Of a stretch of 64,000 nt of DNA, positions 16,901-24,846 are shown one piece after another. The first letter of the stretch is position 1. Each line of letters starts with the position of its first letter. Source of the DNA: JAEUJM01 sp041908445. Its GTDB lineage: Bacteria; Actinomycetota; Acidimicrobiia; Acidimicrobiales; DATDAH01. The notes beneath the pieces were generated by a model. It saw only the letters and a program-made list of their open reading frames with translations, was not told where the DNA came from and searched no databases. The stretch covers positions 1-64,000 of the forward strand of contig JAYRFK010000052.1 in the NCBI GenBank assembly GCA_041908445.1. Direction: 5' to 3'. The position numbers and the translations under genes are program-made.

Positions 16901-17701
16901 GGCACCGAGGCCGACGACGCCCACCACCTGCTCTCGGTGATCGATGCACTGGCCAGCCAGGCGATCTGGATCGTGGGCGGCGACGGCTGGGCGTACGACA
17001 TCGGCTTCGGCGGCCTCGACCACGTCCTGGCGTCGGGGCGCGACGTGAACGTGCTCGTGCTCGACACCGAGGTGTACTCGAACACCGGGGGGCAGGCGTC
17101 GAAGTCGACGCCGCTCGCCGCGGTCGCCAAGTTCGCCGCCTCCGGCAAGGCCACCGGCAAGAAGGACCTCGGCGCCATCGCCCGGGCCTACGGCAACGTC
17201 TACGTGGCCCAGATCTCGCTCGGCGCCAACGACCGCCAGGCCACCAAGGCGCTGCTCGAGGCGGCGGCCTGGCCAGGCCCGTCGCTGGTGATCGCCTACA
17301 GCACCTGCATCGCCCACGGCATCGACATGTCCAAGTCGATGTCGCACCAGCACGACGCGGTGAAGAGCGGGTACTGGCCGCTCTACCGGTTCCAGCCCAG
17401 CCGTGAGGACGGCGCCCACCCGTTCCGCCTCGACGCCAAGGCCCCCACCATCCCGGTCAAGGCGTTCATCGGCACCGAGACCCGCTTCGCCGTGCTCGAG
17501 CGCACGCACCCCGACCACGCCGAGCACCTCCAGGCACTGGCCCAGGCCGAGGTGGACGAGCGCCGCCACCTCTACGAGCAGCTCGCCGCCATCGAGCGCA
17601 CCATCCCCCACGAGCCCGACCCCGAGGTCCGGCCCGAGCACGAGACCGACGCCGGCTACCCCCACCACGCCCACCCCCCGCACCAGGAGGAGCCGTCATG
17701 A
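13994..17701 (+). CDS. nifJ: Pyruvate:ferredoxin (flavodoxin) oxidoreductase, single-chain
   Basis: 1235 residues, full length for the single-polypeptide enzyme. It oxidises pyruvate with CoA to acetyl-CoA and CO2, passing electrons to ferredoxin or flavodoxin, in the cytoplasm. Seen: the domain I signature YPITPATKMGE; two 4Fe-4S clusters (Cys707/710/713/717 and Cys763/766/769/773); the third-cluster CAGCGE (Cys837, Cys840); GCSSIYGG; and the thiamine diphosphate site GDGWAYDIGFGG with YSNTGGQASKSTP (Asp997, Asn1030). AAGGAG directly abuts the ATG, tighter than usual; leaderless initiation is an alternative. The next gene overlaps by 4 bp. The upstream box suggests hypoxic or redox control. 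The enzyme is oxygen-sensitive in most organisms, so its presence in a presumed aerobe is notable. Confidence 0.96.
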   Translation: MTTAPPHTPPTRVCIDGNEAAALVAYALSEVMAIYPITPATKMGELADDWAAAGRPNAWGVVPEVVELQSEAGAAGAMHGALQRGALATTFTASQGLLLMVPNMFKIAGELTPAVIHVAARTVATHALSIFGDHSDVMHARTTGWAMLSSASPQEAHDLAAVAHVATLRTRVPFLHFFDGFRTSHEIDPVALLTDEDLRALVADDDLVAFRNRALTPDAPVLRGSAQNPDVFFQGREASNPFHASVPDAVQAAMDALAERTGRRYGLVEYHGAADAERVVVVMGSAVSTARETAEALNAAGDRVGVLAVRLYRPFPTEALLAALPPTTRAIAVLDRTKEPGSVGEPLYLDVVTALAEDRQRAEPRFGGAAPTVVGGRYGLASKELRPAHVKAVFDELAAATPKPHFTVGIVDDVTHLSLPVDEAFRVPRPAGEVQALFFGLGADGTVGSTKSSVKIIGEHTDLWSQGYFVFDSKKSGSATVSHLRFGPEPIGATYLIEDADFVACHQFGLLEQMRVLDHARPGATLLLNSPYPADEVWGHLPRSIQEQLVAKGIDLWVIDAYRVAREEGMGTRINTVMQPCFFQLAGVLPAEEAIHHIKVAIEATYGKRGRTLVDQNNAAVDRSLAELSRVEVPAEVGPDSAPPPAVTIGADAPDFVRQVTARLLAGEGDLLPVSALPADGTFPTGTAKYEKRAIATELPIWDPEICIDCAKCAVVCPHAAIRVKVFEPAALEGAPEGFKSKDFRSHDLPGHRLTVQVAPDDCTGCGVCVDVCPAKDKREVRHKAIDMAPALDHRDAERSRWDFFSTITPLDRSLLAHDTAKGSQVLEPLFEFSGACAGCGETPYLKLLSQLFGDRIVVANATGCSSIYGGNLPTTPWTTDAAGRGPAWANSLFEDNAEFGLGLRLGLEAQVAQARTLVGRLAGVLGDDLAGALVEASTADSTDEVVLAAQRGRIAEAKARLAPAADAGGTEADDAHHLLSVIDALASQAIWIVGGDGWAYDIGFGGLDHVLASGRDVNVLVLDTEVYSNTGGQASKSTPLAAVAKFAASGKATGKKDLGAIARAYGNVYVAQISLGANDRQATKALLEAAAWPGPSLVIAYSTCIAHGIDMSKSMSHQHDAVKSGYWPLYRFQPSREDGAHPFRLDAKAPTIPVKAFIGTETRFAVLERTHPDHAEHLQALAQAEVDERRHLYEQLAAIERTIPHEPDPEVRPEHETDAGYPHHAHPPHQEEPS

Positions 17702-18738
17702 CCGTGTCGCTGCGCACCTCGTACCTCGGCTTCGATCTGCGGTCGCCGATCGTGGCGTCGGCCAGCCCGCTCACCGGCGACCCGGTGACCCTGCGCCAGA
17801 TCGACGAGGCCGGCGCCGGCGCCATCGTGCTGCCGTCGCTGTTCGAGGAGGAGGTGCTCGAGGAGGAGCTCGAGCTCGACCGTGCCCTCGAGCAGGGCAC
17901 GGGCCAGTTCGCCGAGGCCTTCGAGTACTTCCCCGCCATCCCCCGCCTCGACACCGCCTTCGACCGCTACATCGACCACCTGGCCGAGGCCAAGGACCTC
18001 ACCGATGCGCCGGTGATCGCCAGCCTCAACGCGGTGACCGGCGGCGGCTGGGTCCGCTACGCGGAGCTCCTGGAGGACGCCGGCGCCGACGCGCTGGAGC
18101 TCAACCTCTACCGGGTGGCGGGTGACCCTACCCTCGACGCCGCCGCCGTGGAGGCCCGTGACCTCGAGCTGATCCGGCAGGTGCGCGCCGCCATCACCCT
18201 GCCGCTGGCTGTGAAGCTGAGCCCCTTCTACTCCTCGTTCGGCCACTTCGCCGCCGCCGCGGTGGAGGCGGGCGCCGACGGCCTGGTCCTGTTCAACCGC
18301 TTCTACCAGCCCGATCTCGACCTCGAGACCCTCGACGTCGTGCCCCGCCTGGACCTGTCGTCCGCCGGGGAGCTGCGCCTGCCGTTGCGGTGGATCGCCA
18401 TGCTGCGCCCGCAGCTCGGCGACGCGGTGAGCCTGGCGGCCACCTCGGGCGTCCACTCCGGCCGGGACGCGGCCAAAGCGCTGCTCGTCGGCGCCGACGT
18501 GGCCATGACGACCTCCGCGCTGCTGCGCCAGGGACCGCGGCGGCTCGAGGCGATGCTGAAGGAGCTCATGGGCTGGCTGGAGGCCCACGGCTACGAGTCG
18601 GTCGGCGAACTCCAGGGCTCGGTCAGCCACGCCCACGCCGAGGACCCCTCGGCGTTCGAGCGGGCGAACTACCGCAAGGTCCTGCGCTCCTGGAACCACC
18701 CGGTGAGCATCGGCAACGGCGTCCACCGGGCGCCGTGA
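17698..18738 (+). CDS. Dihydroorotate dehydrogenase-like protein (nifJ partner)
   Basis: 346 residues with an FMN-binding TIM-barrel pattern: LRSPIVASASPLTG near the start, ALELNLYRV, TLPLAVKLSPF, GADGLVLFNRF and a C-terminal TSGVHSGRDAAKALLVGADVAM. It belongs to the 'dihydroorotate dehydrogenase-like' branch found next to nifJ in cyanobacteria and some actinobacteria, not to the canonical PyrD of pyrimidine synthesis. It overlaps nifJ by 4 bp (ATGA), so the two are translationally coupled. A role with ferredoxin-dependent or redox metabolism is inferred from this pairing; the true substrate is unknown. Confidence 0.85.
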   Translation: MTVSLRTSYLGFDLRSPIVASASPLTGDPVTLRQIDEAGAGAIVLPSLFEEEVLEEELELDRALEQGTGQFAEAFEYFPAIPRLDTAFDRYIDHLAEAKDLTDAPVIASLNAVTGGGWVRYAELLEDAGADALELNLYRVAGDPTLDAAAVEARDLELIRQVRAAITLPLAVKLSPFYSSFGHFAAAAVEAGADGLVLFNRFYQPDLDLETLDVVPRLDLSSAGELRLPLRWIAMLRPQLGDAVSLAATSGVHSGRDAAKALLVGADVAMTTSALLRQGPRRLEAMLKELMGWLEAHGYESVGELQGSVSHAHAEDPSAFERANYRKVLRSWNHPVSIGNGVHRAP

Positions 18739-19634
18739 GCGACGGGACCGTGAGCGAGGGGACCGTGGCCACGACCCCGGGTGCAGCCCCGAACGCGCCC
18801 CGCCGCCGTCGGCGCCGCTGGATCGTGCTCGGGGCGGTCGTCGGCGCGCTGATCGCCACGGGGATCGCGTTCGCCTTCGTCCTCGACCGCCAGCCGGGCC
18901 CGGCGTCGGTCGACGAGGCGGTCGACGAGTTCGCGGGCGGCGGCGACCACGACGACGGCGCGGGCGGTGCCCGGAACCCACCCCCGGACGGGGTCTACGT
19001 CTACGAGGGCGCCGGCTCGGAGTCGCTCTCCATCCTGCCGGGCAGCCACGACCAGGGGCCCCGTCTGCCCGGCACCGTCACCCACCGAGACGGCGGCTGC
19101 TGGGACTTCCGCATCGAGTACCACGAGGACCACTGGCAGGAGTGGCACTACTGCCCGGGTGGCGACGCCACGACGGGGACCAGAGCCGGGGACCTCGTCG
19201 AGCAGGGCGGCGTGACCTACCAGGCCTGGGACCTCGGCGTCGCCGCCATCGGCAACACCTCCACCTTCCGCTGCGCCGACTCGGTCGTCATCCGCGCCGG
19301 GGCCGAGCCGGGCGACCGCTGGCACCAGGAGTGCACCGGCACGAGCGACACCGTCGACGGCACCACCGTGTCGGCCGGCGCCACCCGGTTCGTGGGCGAG
19401 GAGACGGTCACCGTCGCCGGCGAGGACGTGCCCGCCCTGCACTACCACCAGGTGCGCGACATGTCCGACGCCCAGCGCGGCCGCCAGGTCGAGGACTTCT
19501 GGTTCCGGGCCTCCGACGGCCTCCCACTGCGCAACACCCGCTCGGCGTCCATCGACTCGGACTCCCCCGTCGGCGCCATCACCTACGCCGAGGAGGGCGA
19601 GTGGCACCTCACCTCCCTCACCCCCCGCACCTGA
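18735..19634 (+). CDS. Membrane-anchored extracytoplasmic protein of unknown function
   Basis: 299 residues from a GTG that overlaps the previous stop (GTGA). A Pro/Arg-rich start is followed by one transmembrane helix (RRWIVLGAVVGALIATGIAFAFVL, about 33-56), an acidic linker and a globular domain with several Cys and Trp (CWDFRIEYHEDHWQEWHYCPGG). No family recognised. Two in-frame GTG codons (18750, 18764) are alternative starts. It ends the nifJ operon; a hairpin follows at 19633-19659. Confidence 0.75.
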   Translation: MSDGTVSEGTVATTPGAAPNAPRRRRRRWIVLGAVVGALIATGIAFAFVLDRQPGPASVDEAVDEFAGGGDHDDGAGGARNPPPDGVYVYEGAGSESLSILPGSHDQGPRLPGTVTHRDGGCWDFRIEYHEDHWQEWHYCPGGDATTGTRAGDLVEQGGVTYQAWDLGVAAIGNTSTFRCADSVVIRAGAEPGDRWHQECTGTSDTVDGTTVSAGATRFVGEETVTVAGEDVPALHYHQVRDMSDAQRGRQVEDFWFRASDGLPLRNTRSASIDSDSPVGAITYAEEGEWHLTSLTPRT

Positions 19635-19659
19635 CGGGCGGCGGTGGTCAGCGCCCGTC
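19633..19659. terminator. Bidirectional hairpin between convergent genes
   Basis: GACGGGCG (19633-19640) pairs perfectly with CGCCCGTC (19652-19659), 8 bp with an 11-nt loop. It spans the stop codons of the convergent nifJ-operon end (19634) and the PLP-enzyme gene (19648), a position suited to terminating both transcripts. Confidence 0.6.
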
Positions 19660-21342
19660 GTCGGGGAAGGGGAACCAGCGGAGGTGCTCGAAGTCGGGGG
19701 TGACCTCGGGTCGGGGCAGTGGCTCCGGGCGGTCCGCCGCGGCCCGGGCGAGCAGGCGCCGGGCCTCGGCCAGCAGGTCGTCGAAGTCGACCTCGGCGCC
19801 GGCGTGGGGGTGGCGGGGGTAGGCCATCGCCCCCGAGGCGTACGACACGTCGTGGAGGCTCAGCGGCGGCGCGCCCTGGCCGAGGCGGTGGCGCCACAGG
19901 CCGCTGTCGGGCTCGAAGCGGTACCACGGGAGCAGGTGGTGGCCCTCGTCGGCCACGAGGTGCACGGCGTCGAGCAGGTACCGGAAGGTGTCGTCGTCGA
20001 TGAAGTAGTTGAAGTTCACCCGGGTCCAGCCCGGCTTGATGCCCTCGCAGCCCCGGTCGATCTCGCGCTCGAACTCGTGGGAGCGGTCGAGGTCGATGCC
20101 GAGCAGGCGGTGGCCGTAGGGGCCGGCGCACGAGCAGCCGCCGCGGGCCTGGATGCCGAACAGGTCGTTGAGCACCGCCACCACGAAGTTGTGGTGCAAA
20201 TACGTGGCGGGGCCGTCGGCAGGATCGTCGTGGCGGACCACGAAGCTCACGATGGAGAGGCGCTCGGCCTTGTGGTTGCCGAGCACCTCGATGCGGTCGT
20301 TCGCCGACCACGACTCGATGGCGAGCCGCACGAAGCGCTCCTCGCGCGCCCGGATCTCGTCGATGCCGACCGCCTCTTTCAGCTGGAACACGAGCCCGGC
20401 CCGGATGGAGTCGACGATCGCCGGCGTCCCGCCCTCCTCCCGGTGCTCGACGTCGGCGAGGTAGTCGTGCTCGCTGGGGTTCACGAAGCGCACGGTCCCG
20501 CCGCCGGGCACGTCGGGGACCCGGTTGGTGAACAGCTCCTTGCGGGCCACGAGCAGGCCGGGCGTGCCCGGGCCGCCGATGAGCTTGTGCGGCGACACGA
20601 AGATCGCGTCCAGGTAGGCGGGCCCGTCGGCCGGCGAGCCCATGGCGATGTCGACGTAGGGCGCCGCCGCGGCGTAGTCCCAGAACGACAGGGCGCCGTG
20701 GTGGTGCAGCAGGCTCGACACCGCCTCGGTGTCGGTGATGATGCCGGTCACGTTGGATGCGGCCGAGAACGACCCGATCTTCAGGGGCCGGTCGGCGTGG
20801 CGGACGAGCTCGGCCTCGAGGTGGGCGAGGTCGACGTGGCCGTCGGCGTCCTCGCCGATGGTGACCACGTCGGCGATGCTCTCCCGCCACGGCAGCTCGT
20901 TGGAGTGGTGCTCGAACGGGCCCACGAACACCACGGGGCGCTCGTCGGCGGGGATCCGCTCGGACAGGTGGTAGCGGTCCTCGAGCTGGCAGGGCAGGCG
21001 CAGGCCCAACACGCCGATCAGGCGGTCGATGGCGTAGGTCGAGCCGCTGCCGCAGAACAGCACCGCGTGCTCGTCGGTGGCGCCGACGCAGCGCCGGATG
21101 ATGTCGCGCGCCTCCTCGCGGAACCGGGTGGTCTGCAGGCCGGTGCCCGAGGACTCGGTGTGGGTGTTGGCGTAGAGGGGCAGGACGACCGAGCGGAGGT
21201 GGTCCTCGATGAACGACAGGGAGCGCCCGGACGCCGTGTAGTCGGCGTAGATCACCGGGCGGGGGCCGAAGGGCCCGTCGACCACCTCGTCGAGGCCGAT
21301 CACCGAGTCCCGGATGTACGCGATGAGGTCGGCGGCGCCCAC
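19648..21342 (-). CDS. Class V aminotransferase-fold PLP enzyme (cysteine desulfurase-like)
   Basis: 564 residues. The fold-type I pattern is clear: YADYTASGRSL near the N-terminus, ANTHTESSGTG, PFEHHSNELPW, the Asp of LSFWDYAAAAPY, and the PLP-binding Lys253 in VSPHKLIGGPGTPG. A downstream GGCSCAGPYG segment corresponds to the active-site Cys loop of cysteine desulfurases. It is about 150 residues longer than IscS/SufS because of a C-terminal extension, so it belongs to the long, uncharacterised class V group. GTG start with TAGCCT six bases upstream (leaderless type). Substrate unknown. Confidence 0.82.
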   Translation of the reverse strand: MGAADLIAYIRDSVIGLDEVVDGPFGPRPVIYADYTASGRSLSFIEDHLRSVVLPLYANTHTESSGTGLQTTRFREEARDIIRRCVGATDEHAVLFCGSGSTYAIDRLIGVLGLRLPCQLEDRYHLSERIPADERPVVFVGPFEHHSNELPWRESIADVVTIGEDADGHVDLAHLEAELVRHADRPLKIGSFSAASNVTGIITDTEAVSSLLHHHGALSFWDYAAAAPYVDIAMGSPADGPAYLDAIFVSPHKLIGGPGTPGLLVARKELFTNRVPDVPGGGTVRFVNPSEHDYLADVEHREEGGTPAIVDSIRAGLVFQLKEAVGIDEIRAREERFVRLAIESWSANDRIEVLGNHKAERLSIVSFVVRHDDPADGPATYLHHNFVVAVLNDLFGIQARGGCSCAGPYGHRLLGIDLDRSHEFEREIDRGCEGIKPGWTRVNFNYFIDDDTFRYLLDAVHLVADEGHHLLPWYRFEPDSGLWRHRLGQGAPPLSLHDVSYASGAMAYPRHPHAGAEVDFDDLLAEARRLLARAAADRPEPLPRPEVTPDFEHLRWFPFPDDGR

Positions 21343-21381
21343 GCACCCAGGCTACGGCGTGGCGTGCGCGACCCTGGTGGG

Positions 21382-21843
21382 GTGCCCCGCCTCCTGCTCG
21401 TGCACCACACCCCGTCACCGGCCATGCAGTCCCTGCTGGAGCAGGTGCGCGAGGGCGCGTCCCACCCCGACCTCGGTGAGGTCGAGCTCGTGGTCCGGCC
21501 GGCGCTGGCGGCGACGGCGATCGACGTGCTCGAGGCCGACGGCTACCTGCTCGGCACCCCCGCCAACTTCGGGTACATGAGCGGCGCCCTCAAGCACTTC
21601 TTCGACCTCGTCTACTACCCGTGCCTCGACGCCACCGTCCGCCGGCCCTACGGGTGCTACGTCCACGGCAACGACGACACCGCCGGCGCCGTGCGGGCGG
21701 TGGCGACCATCACCACCGGGCTGCGGTGGGAGCTGGCGCAGCCGGTGCTGGAGGTCACGGGGACGCCCGACGGCGCGGACCGGGACGCCGCGTGGGAGCT
21801 GGGCGCCGCGCTCGGCGCCACCGTGGCGACCGCCCTCGGCTGA
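21382..21843 (+). CDS. Flavodoxin-fold NAD(P)H-dependent FMN reductase-like protein
   Basis: 153 residues. The core LEADGYLLGTPANFGYMSGALKHFFDLVYY is the flavin-binding loop and helix of the flavodoxin/NADPH-dependent FMN reductase superfamily, and the N-terminal VPRLLLVHHTPSPAMQSLLEQV is the first strand and phosphate loop. It is short and lacks a cofactor-specific signature, so electron donor and target are unknown. The GTG at 21382 places the first strand correctly. The next gene begins 23 bp downstream. Confidence 0.78.
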   Translation: MPRLLLVHHTPSPAMQSLLEQVREGASHPDLGEVELVVRPALAATAIDVLEADGYLLGTPANFGYMSGALKHFFDLVYYPCLDATVRRPYGCYVHGNDDTAGAVRAVATITTGLRWELAQPVLEVTGTPDGADRDAAWELGAALGATVATALG

Positions 21844-21866
21844 GGGCGCCTCGGTACCATCGGGCC

Positions 21867-22661
21867 GTGCCCCGGGGAACGCGCCGACTTCGACGCCGCC
21901 ACCGGGTGCTCGCGGCCGTCCTGCTGGCCGCTGCCCTCGCCGTCTCGGCCGCGGCCTGCGGGCACGCCGACCGCCCCGATCTCGGGGAGGAGGCCGCCCC
22001 GACCACGACGGCCGCGCCGACCACCACCACGGCCGCGCCGGACCACACCGCCACCGTGGTGACAACCCCGGCGACCTCTGTCGACGTCTACGCCAACCCG
22101 GGCGACCCCCAGCCCACGCTCACCGTGGACAAGCCGGGCCCCGGCCTGCAGGCGCCCGACGACCCGCTCGCCTTCGTGGTGCAGGACGAGCGCGACGGCT
22201 GGGTGCAGGTGCAGCTCCCCGTCCGGCCCAACGGCAGCACCGGGTGGATCCCGGCCGAGGGCCTCCAGGAGTCGACCACCGACCTGCACATCGAGGTCAG
22301 CCTGTCCTGGTACCGGCTGAAGCTCTTCGACGGGGACGAGCTCGTGCTCGACGCCCCGGTGGCCATCGGCGCCGAGGACAGCCCCACCCCGACCGGCACG
22401 TTCTTCACCACCACGCTCATGCAGGGCTACCCCCAGCCGAGCGCGTACGGCGTGGCCGCCATCGGCCTGTCCGGGTTCTCCGAGGTGCTGGAGAGCTTCA
22501 GCGGCGGCCCGCCGCAGATCGCCATCCACGGCACCTACGACGAGGCGGCCATCGGGTCGCAGGTGAGCAACGGCTGCATCCGGCTGAGCAACGCCGACAT
22601 CACCACGCTGGTGGCCGCCCTCCCGCAGCACCTCGGCGTCCCCGTCACCATCGCCCCCTGA
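21867..22661 (+). CDS. L,D-transpeptidase (YkuD domain) lipoprotein
   Basis: 264 residues. A lipoprotein signal (LLAAALAVSAAAC, Cys31) and Thr/Pro linker are followed by an SH3-like segment (about 55-125, with GWVQVQLPVRPNGSTGWIP) and the YkuD catalytic domain. The active-site signature is complete: His of AIHGTYDE, then SNGCIRLSN with the nucleophilic Cys and the Arg. These enzymes make 3-3 peptidoglycan crosslinks outside the membrane. The GTG is supported by TACCAT at 21855-21860, six bases upstream. Confidence 0.92.
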   Translation: MPRGTRRLRRRHRVLAAVLLAAALAVSAAACGHADRPDLGEEAAPTTTAAPTTTTAAPDHTATVVTTPATSVDVYANPGDPQPTLTVDKPGPGLQAPDDPLAFVVQDERDGWVQVQLPVRPNGSTGWIPAEGLQESTTDLHIEVSLSWYRLKLFDGDELVLDAPVAIGAEDSPTPTGTFFTTTLMQGYPQPSAYGVAAIGLSGFSEVLESFSGGPPQIAIHGTYDEAAIGSQVSNGCIRLSNADITTLVAALPQHLGVPVTIAP

Positions 22662-22677
22662 GCCGGGGACCTCCGGG

Positions 22678-24366
22678 TCAGCCGGTGAAGGCGGGCGCCG
22701 CGGGCGTCGGCGTGGGCGGCGCCGCCGGCAAGGGGCACACGCCGCCGACGGCGTCGGGCACGGCCGACAGCCCCGTGGAGGTGAACGGGGAGGGGATCGT
22801 GCGGCTCGGGTCCGGGGCGGACAGGCACGGGATCGGCGCGAACTCGGTGTCCATGCGGGTGGCCCCGTGCACCACCCGGAAGGTGGCGAGGGTCTGGGCC
22901 TGCGAGTCGGTGTCGTAGACGTTCACCGTTCGGAACTGGACGGTCACCGCGCACTCGTCCACCTGCACGACCGAGTAGCCGAAGTTCACCAGGTTCACGT
23001 AGGTCTGGTGCGGGTTGAGCACGGTCGAGCCGAACCCGATGTTCACGAACCCCTGGGTGGCGGCGTACGGGTCGCCGCCGGCGTCGCGGACGAGGTCGGG
23101 GTCCGCCGACTGGGAGCCCGACGTGAAGGCGAAGGCCACCGCCGGGCCGTCGGGGTCGTCGGACGGCATCAGGTGGGCGGCGATCCAGACGTGGGTCTCG
23201 CCGCAGAGGAACACCACGTCCTCGATGCCCTCGTCGGCGATGAAGCGCAGGAGCTCGTCGCGCTCGGCGGCGTAGTCGTCCCAGCCACCGAAGCCGCGCT
23301 TGTTCGGGTCGAGGTTGCGCCAGGCCGCGAAGTCGGTGGGGTTGCCGATCAGCTTCCAGCGGGCGGTCGACGACGCGAGGCCGTCGAGCAGCCACGCCTT
23401 CTGCTCGGCGCCGAGGCAGGTGCGCCCCGCCGTGGAGGCGCCGGGGTCGTCCTCGTCGAGCTCGGGGTCACGCCGGCTGCGGGTCTCGATCAGGAACAGG
23501 TCGGCGAGGTCGCCCCACGCCACCTTCCGGTACGGGCGGCTCACGTCCCCGCCGGGCGCCTCGACGGGCATGTTCTCGAACCAGGCCGTCTGCGCCGCCA
23601 GGCGACGGGCCGGGTCCTCGGTTCGGTCGATGCCGTTGCGGAACTCGCCGTCGTCCCACATCGCCACCAGGGGCACCGTGGCCTGGAGCTGCTGCAGCCG
23701 GGCGTCGCCCTTGAACTGGTGGTACACGCCCCGGTAGTCGTCCAGCGAGATCGTGCTCCCGTCGTTGACGTAGACGTAGTCGCCGAGGTGGAGGAAGAAG
23801 TCGAGGCCGGCCTCCTCCGACGCGGCCCGCTGGGCGACCCGCTCGGTGCCCTGCTGCTGGCAGGCGGCGAACCCGAAGCGGAGCGAGGACGTCGCCGCAC
23901 CCTCGGGCGGGGCGGTGCGGAGCCGCCCGATCGGGCTGGCATCCGCGCCGACGAGGAAGCGGTACCGGTACCAGCCGTCGGGGTCGAGGCCCGTCACCGG
24001 CACCTTGACGGTCCAGTTGGCGGACGCCTCGGCCACGGCCACGCCCCCGGCGATGATCGCGGTGAAGGCGTCGTCGGCGGCGACCTCCCAGGTCACCGGC
24101 ACAGGTTCCCCGCCGGTCGGCGCGTCGACCCGGGTCCAGAGCACCGTGCCGGCCGGGACGGGGTCGCCGGCGATGACGCCGTCGGGCCAGGCCACGACGT
24201 AGCCGTTGGGGATCGGCGGCACCTGGGCCGCGGCGGGGCGCAGCCGCCCGCCCACCGCGACGACGGCGCCGGCCGCCCCGAGCAGCGTGAGGAACCGGCG
24301 GCGGGTGATCGGGCCCGTGCCGGCGACCACGTCGCCGGTGCCGGTGGTCGGCGGCGTCCCCCTCAT
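22678..24366 (-). CDS. PhoD-like phosphodiesterase/alkaline phosphatase D family, Tat-exported, atypical metal site
   Basis: 562 residues. A twin-arginine signal (TRRRFLTLLGAAG, about 21-33) precedes an N-terminal Ig-like PhoD domain (LWTRVD, WYRYRFLVG) and a metallophosphatase domain with HLGDYVY and CGETHVWIAAH. The usual WDDH(D/E) metal motif reads MWDDGEFRNG, replacing the His by Gly, so catalysis may be altered. PhoD enzymes act outside the membrane on phosphodiesters such as teichoic acids. The internal ATG is chosen because it overlaps the upstream stop (ATGA) and leads directly into the Tat signal. Confidence 0.88.
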   Translation of the reverse strand: MRGTPPTTGTGDVVAGTGPITRRRFLTLLGAAGAVVAVGGRLRPAAAQVPPIPNGYVVAWPDGVIAGDPVPAGTVLWTRVDAPTGGEPVPVTWEVAADDAFTAIIAGGVAVAEASANWTVKVPVTGLDPDGWYRYRFLVGADASPIGRLRTAPPEGAATSSLRFGFAACQQQGTERVAQRAASEEAGLDFFLHLGDYVYVNDGSTISLDDYRGVYHQFKGDARLQQLQATVPLVAMWDDGEFRNGIDRTEDPARRLAAQTAWFENMPVEAPGGDVSRPYRKVAWGDLADLFLIETRSRRDPELDEDDPGASTAGRTCLGAEQKAWLLDGLASSTARWKLIGNPTDFAAWRNLDPNKRGFGGWDDYAAERDELLRFIADEGIEDVVFLCGETHVWIAAHLMPSDDPDGPAVAFAFTSGSQSADPDLVRDAGGDPYAATQGFVNIGFGSTVLNPHQTYVNLVNFGYSVVQVDECAVTVQFRTVNVYDTDSQAQTLATFRVVHGATRMDTEFAPIPCLSAPDPSRTIPSPFTSTGLSAVPDAVGGVCPLPAAPPTPTPAAPAFTG

Positions 24367-24821
24367 GCGGCAGGCACCTCCGGGGTCGCTCCCGTCGCGG
24401 CCGTCGGCCGCCACGCCGCCCACGCCAGGACCGCGGCCAGCAGCACCTGGGCCACCAGCACGACGTTGTTGTAGAGGTCCTCGCCCGACGACAGGCCCGG
24501 CGCCTCGTGGGTCAGGTGGTGCAGCGTGTGGGGCACCGCGAACGCGAGGTAGGTGGCCAGCGCCATCAGCACCAGCTCACGCCGGGGCACGACGACGGCG
24601 ATCAGCAGCGCCGCCCCGGTGGCGAGGAACGCACCGGCGGCGTCGGCGGCGAGGTGCTCGTTGAAGGGTGGGATGGCGGCGACGAGGTCTGGGCCGACGC
24701 CCGGGAAGTTCTCGTACCAGTTCCGCGTGGCCACGAGCCCCCACACCCCGATCGTGAGCTGCGGGACCGCCAGCGCGACCAGCAGCGTCCACCGGACCCA
24801 GGCCCGCACCGGTTCCCCCAT
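24363..24821 (-). CDS. Four-helix membrane protein
   Basis: 152 residues with four hydrophobic helices (about 10-32, 58-78, 83-105 and 115-138) and a short Thr/Ala tail. NWYENFPG between helices 1 and 2 and the His-rich VPHTLHHLTHEAPG between helices 3 and 4 recur in small actinobacterial membrane proteins, but function is unknown. TAGGGT eight bases before the ATG (24830-24835 on the minus strand) suggests a leaderless start. Coupled by a 4-bp overlap to the PhoD-like gene. Confidence 0.75.
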   Translation of the reverse strand: MGEPVRAWVRWTLLVALAVPQLTIGVWGLVATRNWYENFPGVGPDLVAAIPPFNEHLAADAAGAFLATGAALLIAVVVPRRELVLMALATYLAFAVPHTLHHLTHEAPGLSSGEDLYNNVVLVAQVLLAAVLAWAAWRPTAATGATPEVPAA

Positions 24822-24846
24822 CGGCGGACACCCTAGGCGCGCCGGG

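Noticed and set aside
13901..17683. 1260-codon minus-strand frame opposite nifJ
   Set aside because: Shadow of nifJ: Gly/Val/Arg/His-rich, no recognisable domain, while the plus strand encodes all NifJ motifs.
17698..18738. Annotation as pyrimidine-pathway PyrD
   Set aside because: Coupling to nifJ and divergence at the substrate loop indicate the DHOD-like branch, and no other pyr gene is nearby.
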